Shown here: piece by piece, positions 6,024-12,230 of the stretch
Layout of the letters: each line of letters opens with the position of its first letter
Numbering within the stretch: the stretch's first letter is position 1
Source of the DNA: CBDUUP01 sp965370435
GTDB lineage: Bacteria > Chloroflexota > Anaerolineae > Anaerolineales > UBA11579
Length of the DNA: 13,599 bases
Assembly: GCA_965370435.1 (NCBI GenBank)
Contig: CBDUUP010000085.1
Location: 1-13,599 of the forward strand
Direction of reading: 5' to 3'
Position numbers and translations under genes: made by a program
Notes under the pieces: generated by a model
What the model was told of the DNA's origin: nothing
Databases searched by the model: none
Seen by the model: only the letters and a program-made list of their open reading frames with translations

Positions 6024-7064
6024 ATGGGCAACCTATTATATGCAAGGTCGAAAATCAGGCTGGTGTTTAGCCTGCTGGCGTTGGCCGCGCTGGCGTGCCA
6101 GGGATTATCCAGGTCTGTATCTCCAACGGAAGAATCAGCGACATTCACGGTGGAACCATTGCCTACCCTCACCACAACTCCCACACTAACGCCCACCCTC
6201 ACACCAACATTCCCCCCTGAATTTACCTACACCCTGACTCCGACAATCATAGACACTCCACTGGGTGGGGGACGGGGTCAGATCGCCTTTGTCTCTGACC
6301 GCGATGGCAATGCGGAGATCTATGTGATGGATGCAGATGGGGAGAACCAGCGCCGATTAACCAACAATTCAGTAAATGATTACACCCCTTCCTGGTCGCC
6401 GGATGGCTCCCGTATAGCCTTTGCCTCTGACCGCGATGGCAACAGGAATGTCTATGTGATGGATGCGGATGGGGGGAACTCGCAGCGGTTGACTACCGAT
6501 CCGGCAATTGATTGGCACCCCACCTGGTCGCCGGACGGCTCCCGCATTGCCTTTGCCTCTGACCGCGATGGCAATTATGACATCTACGTGATGGATTCCG
6601 ATGGAGGTAACCAAATACGGTTGACCACTGATACGGGTTCTGATTATGTTCCTGCATGGTCGCCGGACGGTGACCGCATTGCCTTTCGATCCGATCGCGA
6701 TGGCAATTTTGAGATCTACGTGATGGATACTAATGGGGGGAACCAACAGCGTCTGACCTATGATTCAGCATTTGATGGAGGAGTATCCTGGTCACCGGAC
6801 GGTTCCCGTATGATCTTTGTCTCCGACCGCGATGGCAATTTTGACATCTACATGATGGATGCCGATGGAGGGAATGTTCAGCGTTTGACGACTGGCTTAT
6901 TCGTTATCCGCGGCGCGGCTTGGTCTCCGGATGGCTCTCGTATCACCTTCCCCTCGGAACGCGATGGCAACCAGGAGATCTATGTGATGAATGTGGATGG
7001 AGGAGAATTACAGCGTTTGACTCGTAATGAGGCGCGTGATTGGAGCCCCGACTGGCGGCCGTAA
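6024..7064 (+). CDS. TolB-like six-bladed propeller lipoprotein
   Basis: A 346-residue exported protein. The N-terminus (residues 1-24) is a lipoprotein signal peptide with a lipobox ending ALAC, so Cys25 would be lipidated. A Thr/Pro-rich stalk follows (about 35-80). The body is six near-identical repeats of 44 residues, each with SDRDGN.(E/D)IYVMDADGGN.QRLT and WSPDGSRIAF, the signature of TolB/WD40-like (PD40) propellers. The last repeat stops at WSPDWRP and the first begins with GQIAFVS, so the blade would close in the usual velcro way. I chose 6024 because GAGGAGG (6012-6018) precedes it and the signal peptide begins there; an upstream TTG at 5976 adds 16 residues lacking signal features. 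Such propellers bind proteins or ligands outside the cytoplasm. There is no Pal or TolA neighbour, so it is not a classical TolB. Confidence 0.9.
   Translation: MGNLLYARSKIRLVFSLLALAALACQGLSRSVSPTEESATFTVEPLPTLTTTPTLTPTLTPTFPPEFTYTLTPTIIDTPLGGGRGQIAFVSDRDGNAEIYVMDADGENQRRLTNNSVNDYTPSWSPDGSRIAFASDRDGNRNVYVMDADGGNSQRLTTDPAIDWHPTWSPDGSRIAFASDRDGNYDIYVMDSDGGNQIRLTTDTGSDYVPAWSPDGDRIAFRSDRDGNFEIYVMDTNGGNQQRLTYDSAFDGGVSWSPDGSRMIFVSDRDGNFDIYMMDADGGNVQRLTTGLFVIRGAAWSPDGSRITFPSERDGNQEIYVMNVDGGELQRLTRNEARDWSPDWRP
6297..7061 (+). repeat. Six tandem 132-bp coding repeats
   Basis: The GAC/GAT/GAA codon that begins each D/E-RDGN motif occurs at 6297, 6429, 6561, 6693, 6825 and 6957, exactly 132 bp apart, with near-identical cores such as CTCTGACCGCGATGGCAA. 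The last unit is shortened by the stop. Each unit encodes one propeller blade. The exact register at the DNA level shows amplification by tandem duplication, with later drift mostly in the loop between RLT and WSPDG. Confidence 0.95.
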
Positions 7065-7111
7065 GGGGCGAGGGTGGCACGGTTTGCATCTAGGGTATTA
7101 CCTAGGGCAAC

Positions 7112-7131
7112 CTCGCACCGTAAGCGAGTTT
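7112..7131 (+). terminator. Weak hairpin after the TolB-like gene
   Basis: CTCGC (7112-7116), a 7-nt loop and GCGAG (7124-7128) followed by TTT form a small hairpin 47 bp past the stop. A second minor dyad, CTAGG/CCTAG (7090-7105), lies just before it. The stretch between the two convergent genes (7065-7179) holds nothing else I can identify. Confidence 0.35.
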
Positions 7132-7179
7132 CCACGGTCAGGATTGGACAGATAGTTTGGGAGAGGGAGTGATTTACAG

Positions 7180-8193
7180 TTACCTATCCCGCCATTTCAA
7201 CAGCGTATCCAGCACGATCAAATTGGTCTCGAACTCGGTGTCCCAGTGGGTGGCGAGTTCCAGGTCGAGGGCCGGGGACCCGGCATAGGCGGCGTAGTCC
7301 ACCAGGGTGCCGGTCATCCGGCAGCCCAGGGTCACCGCGGGGTAAGGGTAGCCGCTGGCCGCCGAGATAGCCCGGGCCAGGCGCACGGAGGCGGGGTCGG
7401 CGGGTTCTCCGGCGGGGTAGAGGCCCGGCGCGGCGCTGTGATAGCTGATGAGGGCGGAAATGTTATGGGCAAGCAGGAAAGAGGCCAGGGCGCGGCTCTC
7501 CGGCTCGGAGAAGGGGTAGGCTCCGGCGGAGATGGGGGAGAAATCCCAGCACCCGGAGCGAGGCCATTCGGAATCCCAATCAATGGAAAAATTGCGGTTG
7601 AGGTCCACGCCGTTGCCATTGGCCCGGCCTTCGTAGGTCTTGGGGAAGGCGGCGCCGTCCGGGTTGAAGGCCCGCAGGATGTAGAGGGTGACGTTGGCGG
7701 GGATCAGCTCGGGGTGGGCGGCCAGGTGGGTGAGGAGTTCGTCGGCCAGGTGGATGGTGTTGACCTCGTAGCCGCCGTGGATGCCGAAGATCATCATCCG
7801 CTCCACCGGGCCGACGCCAAAAGTATAGACCTCCAGGGAGCGTCCCTGGACGGTGAGGCCGATGACGGCGGGGGTGGGGACGCCGTCCAGGGTGGGCAGC
7901 ACCGGGTAAGGAGAGGGAGTGAGGGTGGGGGTGGAGGGTTGGTTGGTGATGAGGCCGCGGGTTGGGCCTTGCGGAGAGGGTGTGAAAGTGATAGTGGAAG
8001 TAGGAATGAGGGCGTGGGTTGGCAGGGCGGTGGGCTGGCGGGTAGGGGGCTGGCTGCCGCTGGGCGCGCTATTGCGGGGCGCGCTATTGCGGGGCGCGTT
8101 ATTCGAAATGTAGGAGACTCCAAGGCCGATGATTAGCACCAGGATCCATAGGGCGGCGATCAGATAGAAGAGTGTGCGGCGGGAGAGGGTCAT
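7180..8193 (-). CDS. Membrane-anchored M14-family zinc carboxypeptidase-like protein
   Basis: A 337-residue protein with an N-terminal membrane anchor (about 8-28), a Ser/Pro/Thr-rich stalk (about 32-108) and an M14 metallopeptidase domain. Catalytic features can be aligned: GIHGGYE (zinc ligands H139 and E143), R190 and the VDLNRNF motif (N199, R200; carboxylate binding), YHS with the third zinc ligand H252, and E312 in ALDLELA as the general base. The first motif is HxxxE rather than the usual HxxE. Proteins of this kind remove C-terminal residues or cut peptidoglycan peptides; the substrate here is unknown, but the anchor places the domain outside the membrane. No Shine-Dalgarno is visible before the ATG; a TATCAT -10-like box (about 8208-8213) suggests a short or leaderless mRNA. 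It converges on the TolB-like gene. Confidence 0.87.
   Translation of the reverse strand: MTLSRRTLFYLIAALWILVLIIGLGVSYISNNAPRNSAPRNSAPSGSQPPTRQPTALPTHALIPTSTITFTPSPQGPTRGLITNQPSTPTLTPSPYPVLPTLDGVPTPAVIGLTVQGRSLEVYTFGVGPVERMMIFGIHGGYEVNTIHLADELLTHLAAHPELIPANVTLYILRAFNPDGAAFPKTYEGRANGNGVDLNRNFSIDWDSEWPRSGCWDFSPISAGAYPFSEPESRALASFLLAHNISALISYHSAAPGLYPAGEPADPASVRLARAISAASGYPYPAVTLGCRMTGTLVDYAAYAGSPALDLELATHWDTEFETNLIVLDTLLKWRDR
8062..8106 (-). repeat. Three 15-bp tandem repeats in the stalk of the M14 protein
   Basis: GGGCGCGCTATTGCG occurs at 8062-8076 and 8077-8091, with a decayed third copy at 8092-8106. They encode the NSAPR repeats just after the membrane anchor. Copy-number change would lengthen or shorten the stalk without shifting the frame. 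Confidence 0.85.
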
Positions 8194-8256
8194 GATTACG
8201 GGCTAATGATAGCATGATTTATGGGGAGGGCGAAAGGCAGAGGGTACTAAAGAAAG

Positions 8257-8283
8257 CCCTCGCCCCTCAGAGAGGGGCGAGGG
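8257..8283. repeat. Strong GC-rich inverted repeat, possible terminator or dispersed element
   Basis: CCCTCGCCCCTC (8257-8268), loop AGA, then the exact complement (8272-8283): a perfect 12-bp stem. On the minus strand it is followed by GCTTTCTTTAG, a loose T-rich tract, so it could terminate transcription coming from the small ORF before it enters the M14 gene. Short, GC-rich, tight-loop hairpins like this are also often dispersed repeats. Confidence 0.6.
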
Positions 8284-8334
8284 TTGGGCACGACTCATTT
8301 TACCCGTAGTTCGATGTTGTGAGCGTAGCTAGTG

Positions 8335-8541
8335 TCAGTGTGCTGTGATGTGGATGTTCTCCGATGAGATGCTGATGTCTGCGGGCTGCGTTGCTGTGGT
8401 GTGCGATGGATGAGTCGATGCCGACGAGAGAGGAGAGAAGCTATCCGCGCTTTGCAGCTCGGAGCTGCGCAGCGCGCGGATACTTAGGGGGAATTGCGGC
8501 CGTTTTCCTTGGATGAGCTTTTGCTCAAGCTCAGTATGCGT
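8335..8541 (-). other. Open frame without start codon, possible second half of a frameshifted small gene
   Basis: From 8541 to the TGA at 8335-8337 the minus strand is open for 68 codons with no ATG, GTG or TTG start. The second half encodes a Ser/Thr/His-rich peptide ending SISSENIHITAH. A -1 shift at the C5 run before the TAA of the small ORF (8484) enters this frame and would make one protein of about 90 residues. Codon third positions lean to G/C as in the neighbours. I recognise no family. It could equally be non-coding, and the region also holds the inverted repeat at 8442-8482. Apart from this, 8194-8483 shows only the hairpin at 8257-8283 and a GATG-rich stretch. Confidence 0.3.
8442..8482. 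repeat. Nested inverted repeat next to the small ORF stop
   Basis: Outer arms TATCCGCGC (8442-8450) and GCGCGGATA (8474-8482) enclose an inner hairpin GCAGCT (8454-8459), loop CGG, AGCTGC (8463-8468). It begins 1 bp after the stop of the minus-strand small ORF, so it may be its terminator, though no T-run follows. A mobile-element or recombination-site nature is possible but unsupported. Confidence 0.6.
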
Positions 8542-8606
8542 TCAATGAGCTTGGATGAAACGCCGCCGGCGGGTTTTTCTTTGGGTTGATCGGATTTCTT
8601 TGTCAT
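8484..8606 (-). CDS. Small 40-residue hypothetical protein
   Basis: A 41-codon ORF starting MTKKSDQPKEKPAGG, with a helical middle (SSKLIERILSLSKSSS) and ending NGRNSP. It is basic and hydrophilic, with no signal peptide, membrane helix or known domain. Expression signals support it: Shine-Dalgarno AGAGGAA 7 nt before the ATG and a consensus TATAAT at 8640-8645, about 34 nt upstream. The stop TAA follows directly on a run of five C (GGGGG on the plus strand, 8487-8491); with a sixth C the frame would continue for another 50 codons to 8335. So it may be a genuine mini-protein, a frameshifted gene, or one using -1 slippage. No function can be assigned. Confidence 0.5.
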   Translation of the reverse strand: MTKKSDQPKEKPAGGVSSKLIERILSLSKSSSKENGRNSP

Positions 8607-8639
8607 GGTTGGTTCCTCTTATGTCGTTTACGTGATCTC

Positions 8640-8645
8640 ATTATA
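8640..8645 (-). promoter_or_regulatory. -10 box TATAAT upstream of the small ORF
   Basis: An exact minus-strand TATAAT lies about 34 nt upstream of the 8606 ATG. No convincing -35 is found at 16-18 bp (the candidates read AGGCAA, GGCAAA and GCAAAA). It supports transcription of the small ORF and, divergently placed, borders the leader of the WD40 cluster. Confidence 0.4.
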
Positions 8646-8734
8646 GGTGAAAGATCATTGATTTTGCCTTTCATTTCGGTTAGCTTGCAGGATAGAAAGG
8701 TGGGGGTGGTTGGTCGGCTGGGGGCGATTCGTAG

Positions 8735-8740
8735 TATGAT
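8735..8740 (+). promoter_or_regulatory. Possible -10 box of the WD40 gene cluster
   Basis: TATGAT (5/6 to consensus) lies 60 bp before the first WD40 gene. The only -35-like hexamer is TTGGTC at 8710-8715, with a long 19-bp spacer. This is a weak prediction. The rest of 8646-8800 shows only the short leader frame at 8763-8804. Confidence 0.25.
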
Positions 8741-8762
8741 TGGGGATATTCTAAAGAGGAAC

Positions 8763-8804
8763 ATGGACACCCTCTCACGTCTGTATGGTATAGCGGAGTT
8801 ATGA
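8763..8804 (+). CDS. Possible 13-residue leader peptide overlapping the WD40 gene start
   Basis: ATG at 8763 follows AAAGAGGA closely and encodes MDTLSRLYGIAEL, stopping at TGA 8802-8804, which overlaps the next gene's ATG as ATGA. The WD40 gene has only GGAG 2 nt before its ATG, too close to work well, so ribosomes may arrive by re-initiation from this leader. Only the overlap and spacing support it. Confidence 0.3.
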   Translation: MDTLSRLYGIAEL

Positions 8805-10828
8805 AACGGAACCTGACTTTACCGAAAAGAATTCTTGTTGACGTCCTTCTGTTGTTCGTCATCTTTTGTATGGTCGTCTGGTTGCGGGTTTTCTGGCCGG
8901 AAACGCCGACCGAGACGCCCGAAGTGGCAGCGGCGTCCTCCACGCCTTCGCCTGTGCCTGCGCCGATGAGCGTCCCCATCACGGCGGATAACGCCGCCCT
9001 GCTCGTCGAGTTGGCTGATATGGGGCGGGGCAAGTTGTTGGATATCGCCCTCAGTCCCGATGGAGAGACCCTGGCGGTGGCGGGCGGGAGGGGGATTTGG
9101 CTGTATGAACTGGAGAGCATGAACTTGCTCCGCCACTTTGAGACCGAGAGCGCCATCGCCCGCCTGGCTTGGTCGCCGGATGGGGAGCGGCTGGCCTCCG
9201 GAGGAGAAGATTTCTTCATCCGAATCTGGGATGTGGATAGCGGACGGGAATTGGCCGCCGGGGAAGGGCATACCGGGGAGGTGGCGGGGTTGGCCTGGTC
9301 GCCGGAGGGCGGGCTGCTGGCTTCCGGCAGTTGGGACGCCACGGTGCGGGTGTGGGATGCGGTCAGCGGGGTGGAACTGCGTTTTCTGAAAGGACATGAC
9401 CATTTTGTGGGCAGTGTGGCCTGGTCGCCGGATGGGAGACAGCTAGCGGCGGCGGGGGACCCGGAGGGAAAGGTGCGAGTGTGGGACCTGACCCAGGATG
9501 TCCCTTCCCTTATGTTCGTGGCCGAGGGGAACTCTGGACCGGTGGGATTGGACCGCCTGGAAGGGCCTCGATTTGCGGTGGCCTGGTCGCCGGATGGCAC
9601 GCTCCTGGCGGCGGGCAGCGGGGACCGGTCTATCCGGGTCTGGGGCCTGGAAAGTGGGGAGCAGTTGGCCGTGTTGACAGGGTATTCGAACGACCGGCCT
9701 AATATTGCCTTTTCGCCCGATGGCAAGCGGATGGCGGTGGCAGGAGACCCGGATGGCACGGTATGGATCTGGGATTGGGACTGGGACCTGACCGGCGGCG
9801 ACCAACTCCTGGCTTTGAAGGGTCATATTGATACGGTTCGGCGGGTGATCTGGACGCCAGACGGGGAAGAGGTGGTCACCGCCGGTGAGGATGGGTTGGT
9901 TCGCCTCTGGGATGGGGAGAGCGGCGAACTGCTGGAGACGTTAGCCGGATATGATGATGAGATTACCGTAGTGTCTTGGGCGCCTGAAGGAGGAACCCTG
10001 GTCGTGGGAGGCGGGGATGGTTCGGTGTGGATGTGGGCGCCGTTAGATGGTCAGGAACCAGGGCTGTATTCGGGGTTCAGGTGGTTTACCGCTCCCGTTG
10101 ATAAGGTGACCTGGTCGCCTGAAGGGCTCATTTTTGCCACCAGTGATAGGGAAGGTGGGGTGCAGGTCTGGAACCGGATGTATGTCTCTTCAATCTCCAT
10201 GCTGGAGGGGCCTTGGAGTGGAGTGATTGATCTATATTGGACACCGGAGGATGAGAAATTGGCAGCCGGGGTTTGGCGGGAGGAGATGTACGTTTGGGAC
10301 GCGGCCAGCGGGGAGGCGTTGGGTCTGCTGCCGGGACACACCGGCACGCTGACCTGCGCGGCCTGGTCGCCGGATGGGGGCCGGGTGGCGGCGGGGAACC
10401 TCACCGGGAACGTGCGCATATGGGATTGGGTTTCTGGGGAGTTGCTGCACTTCCTGGAGGGGGAATGGGGTGATGCGGTCAGCCTGGCGTGGTCGCCAGA
10501 TGGACGGCGGCTGGCGGTGGGGTATTGGGGGGATACGGTGGGAATCTGGGGAGCCTTCAGCGGGGAGATCATCGAAATCCTGGCGGGGAACGGGAGGGAG
10601 GTGGATGGGTTGGCCTGGTCGCCGGATGGGCGTTTGCTGGCCGCCGGAGGGGAGGATGGCAGTGTGTATGTGTGGGAGGTTCTCAGGGGGGAGCTAGTGC
10701 ACGAATTTGTCGCCCACGAAGGGCGGGTGACGAGCCTGAGTTGGTCGCCGGATGGAGCAACCCTGGCCTCCGGGGGCGCGGATGGGGTGGTACGGGTGTG
10801 GGGGGTGGGGGAGGAAGTTGAAGGATGA
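8801..10828 (+). CDS. Membrane-anchored 14-repeat WD40 protein
   Basis: A 675-residue protein with a positively charged start (MKRNLTLPKR), one membrane helix (about 11-31) without a lipobox Cys, and a short Thr/Pro/Ala spacer (about 32-60). The rest is 14 WD40 repeats from about residue 78 to the end, most with the motif (A/S)WSPDG near the start and RVWD or a relative at the end; several have the GH pair (for example KGHDHF, PGHTGT, VAHEGR). Fourteen repeats fit two seven-bladed propellers. Such propellers are protein-interaction platforms; no enzyme domain is fused, and the anchor puts them probably outside the membrane. It is followed after 10 bp by the next WD40 gene and is probably co-transcribed with it. 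The start is fixed by the basic and hydrophobic N-terminus. Binding partner and role are unknown. Confidence 0.9.
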   Translation: MKRNLTLPKRILVDVLLLFVIFCMVVWLRVFWPETPTETPEVAAASSTPSPVPAPMSVPITADNAALLVELADMGRGKLLDIALSPDGETLAVAGGRGIWLYELESMNLLRHFETESAIARLAWSPDGERLASGGEDFFIRIWDVDSGRELAAGEGHTGEVAGLAWSPEGGLLASGSWDATVRVWDAVSGVELRFLKGHDHFVGSVAWSPDGRQLAAAGDPEGKVRVWDLTQDVPSLMFVAEGNSGPVGLDRLEGPRFAVAWSPDGTLLAAGSGDRSIRVWGLESGEQLAVLTGYSNDRPNIAFSPDGKRMAVAGDPDGTVWIWDWDWDLTGGDQLLALKGHIDTVRRVIWTPDGEEVVTAGEDGLVRLWDGESGELLETLAGYDDEITVVSWAPEGGTLVVGGGDGSVWMWAPLDGQEPGLYSGFRWFTAPVDKVTWSPEGLIFATSDREGGVQVWNRMYVSSISMLEGPWSGVIDLYWTPEDEKLAAGVWREEMYVWDAASGEALGLLPGHTGTLTCAAWSPDGGRVAAGNLTGNVRIWDWVSGELLHFLEGEWGDAVSLAWSPDGRRLAVGYWGDTVGIWGAFSGEIIEILAGNGREVDGLAWSPDGRLLAAGGEDGSVYVWEVLRGELVHEFVAHEGRVTSLSWSPDGATLASGGADGVVRVWGVGEEVEG

Positions 10829-10886
10829 AGGAGGAAGGATGAAGACGAAAAAGGCTAGACTTCTAGGGGTGATGATTTTGCTGCTG
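10825..10886 (+). repeat. 62-bp direct repeat, copy 1 (RBS and signal-peptide start)
   Basis: Identical base for base to 12169-12230, 1344 bp downstream. It begins inside the stop of the first WD40 gene and covers the Shine-Dalgarno (AAGGAGG), the ATG at 10839 and the first 16 codons of the second. Shorter identical blocks continue after it, for example GAGCGGACGCCAACTGTGAT near 10919. Confidence 0.95.
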
Positions 10887-12164
10887 TTGTTGGGCGCGTG
10901 CCGAGGTGAGACGCAGACCGAGCGGACGCCAACTGTGATGGAGATGGATACATCGGAGATTACTACAAACACCCCTCTTTCCGCGCAGGCGGCGACGAAA
11001 ACCCAACGGGAATTGAATTTACAGGAGGCGTATTCGGCCGATTTGACGCAAAAGGCGGCCTACGTGGCGACCAGGAGGATGAGCGGGACGATGACGGCTT
11101 TGGTGCCGACGTTGTCGTCTACGCCCACCCCAACCATCACCCTCACGCCAACCCTCACGCCAACGTTAACGCCGTGGTCCACTGGGGAGGTGATTTCGAC
11201 AGGGAATATCATGGCTGTGGAAACGATTGGGTATTTGGTTACTGAGGATAGAGCGCCGGTGACGGCCATCGCCTGGTCTCCAGATGGGAGCAAGTTTATC
11301 ATGGGGGTTGGGGAGGAGATAGGAGAGCTTCAACTTGTAGAGGCTGAAACAAGGGAGCTGCTGCATTCCCCGGATACGCCTAAAGATCTCCCCATTGCTC
11401 GACTCTACTGGTCGCCAGATGGGAAACAAATCGCATCTTTTTTCCAAGAGGAACCGTATAACAATTATTTAGGGCTTTGGGAAGTAGTTGATGAGAGCTT
11501 GAATCTGAGGTTTGGAGATGTTTTTTTTATCTACCCTCTTGCTTCCGCCTTTGCCTGGTCTCCAGATGGAAATATTTGTGCAATAGTCTATATTGACGTA
11601 CCGAGGAGTTATTTGTGGAAACGTGATGCGGAGACAATGTGGGAGGTTGGTGGTATTCTTCCTTGGTTTACTAGGGATAATAAGGTAATTAGTCTTGACT
11701 GGTCTCCCGATGGCTTACAGTTTGCGGCGGGAGTGGAGAGTGAGAACCGGTTTAACTATGTATCCGTCTTTGATATTGATATTGAAAATAGAGACCCAGT
11801 GTTGAATATTTATGTCGATGGGCCGCCGATGGTCTCTTGGTCGCCGGATAGTACTATGCTGGCAGTTTCTCAGCGTGGCACGAAATGGGTGTTCGTCATG
11901 GATGCGGTTACGGGGTCGATCATTGCAGGTATGGAAGGGCTGACCGATCAAATTGGGCTTTTGGACTGGTCGCCAGACGGCAAGCTGCTGGCGGCTGCGG
12001 ATTCGAACTACGTTACCATCTGGGATGTCTCTAAGGGAGAGCGGATACGCTCGCTCACCGGACACTCAGATCGGCTGGAGGTCGAATGGTCATCGAATGG
12101 GAGGCTGCTGATATCAGGGAGTTATGATGGCACGGTCCGCATCTGGGGCATCCCGGAAGGATGA
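10839..12164 (+). CDS. Seven-repeat WD40 lipoprotein
   Basis: A 441-residue lipoprotein. The signal peptide MKTKKARLLGVMILLLLLGAC has a textbook lipobox (LGAC, Cys21). A polar region (22-85) and a Thr/Pro stalk (TPTPTITLTPTLTPTLTP, encoded partly by 12-bp repeats) lead to seven WD40-type repeats with WSPDG, WSPDS or WSSNG, the last two most canonical (TIWDVSKGERIRSLTGHSDR; TVRIWGIPEG). Seven repeats make one complete propeller. I chose 10839 because AAGGAGG sits just upstream and the signal peptide starts there; an in-frame start at 10752 lies inside the previous gene and adds a meaningless leader. Its middle (about 11430-11830) is more AT-rich than the rest. The gene lies 10 bp after the first WD40 gene and 18 bp before the third. 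It probably faces the outside of the cell; its ligand is unknown. Confidence 0.9.
   Translation: MKTKKARLLGVMILLLLLGACRGETQTERTPTVMEMDTSEITTNTPLSAQAATKTQRELNLQEAYSADLTQKAAYVATRRMSGTMTALVPTLSSTPTPTITLTPTLTPTLTPWSTGEVISTGNIMAVETIGYLVTEDRAPVTAIAWSPDGSKFIMGVGEEIGELQLVEAETRELLHSPDTPKDLPIARLYWSPDGKQIASFFQEEPYNNYLGLWEVVDESLNLRFGDVFFIYPLASAFAWSPDGNICAIVYIDVPRSYLWKRDAETMWEVGGILPWFTRDNKVISLDWSPDGLQFAAGVESENRFNYVSVFDIDIENRDPVLNIYVDGPPMVSWSPDSTMLAVSQRGTKWVFVMDAVTGSIIAGMEGLTDQIGLLDWSPDGKLLAAADSNYVTIWDVSKGERIRSLTGHSDRLEVEWSSNGRLLISGSYDGTVRIWGIPEG
11139..11162 (+). repeat. 12-bp tandem repeat in the Thr/Pro stalk
   Basis: Two exact copies of ACCCTCACGCCA encode the TLTP units, with decayed copies on both sides. 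Copy-number changes are in frame and would alter stalk length. Confidence 0.8.
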
Positions 12165-12168
12165 AGTA

Positions 12169-12230
12169 ATGAAGGAGGAAGGATGAAGACGAAAAAGGCT
12201 AGACTTCTAGGGGTGATGATTTTGCTGCTG
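12169..12230 (+). repeat. 62-bp direct repeat, copy 2
   Basis: An exact copy of 10825-10886, covering the Shine-Dalgarno and the first 16 codons of the third WD40 gene. It starts 5 bp after the stop of the second gene. Confidence 0.95.

Noticed and set aside
6297..7061. Regular repeats considered as a CRISPR array
   Set aside because: Units of 132 bp are coding, in frame and encode propeller blades; there are no short direct repeats with unique spacers and no cas genes.
6024..7064. Assignment as the Tol-Pal system protein TolB
   Set aside because: It is a lipoprotein with a Thr/Pro stalk, lacks the TolB N-terminal domain, and has no tol or pal neighbours; only the propeller type is shared.
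7246..8136. 296-codon plus-strand open frame opposite the M14 gene
   Set aside because: Gly/Val/Arg-rich translation with no motif, while the minus strand has a complete M14 catalytic set and membrane anchor.
8442..8482. Inverted repeat considered as an integron attC site or insertion-sequence end
   Set aside because: No integrase or transposase, no paired element, no target-site duplication visible; hairpin or terminator is simpler.
8680..9759. 359-codon minus-strand open frame opposite the first WD40 gene
   Set aside because: The Ser/Pro-rich translation repeats with the WSPDG codons read backwards (SGDQA pattern), so it is a shadow of the WD40 repeats.
10752..10838. Longer N-terminus for the second WD40 gene
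   Set aside because: It overlaps the previous coding region and precedes a perfect signal peptide that has its own Shine-Dalgarno.
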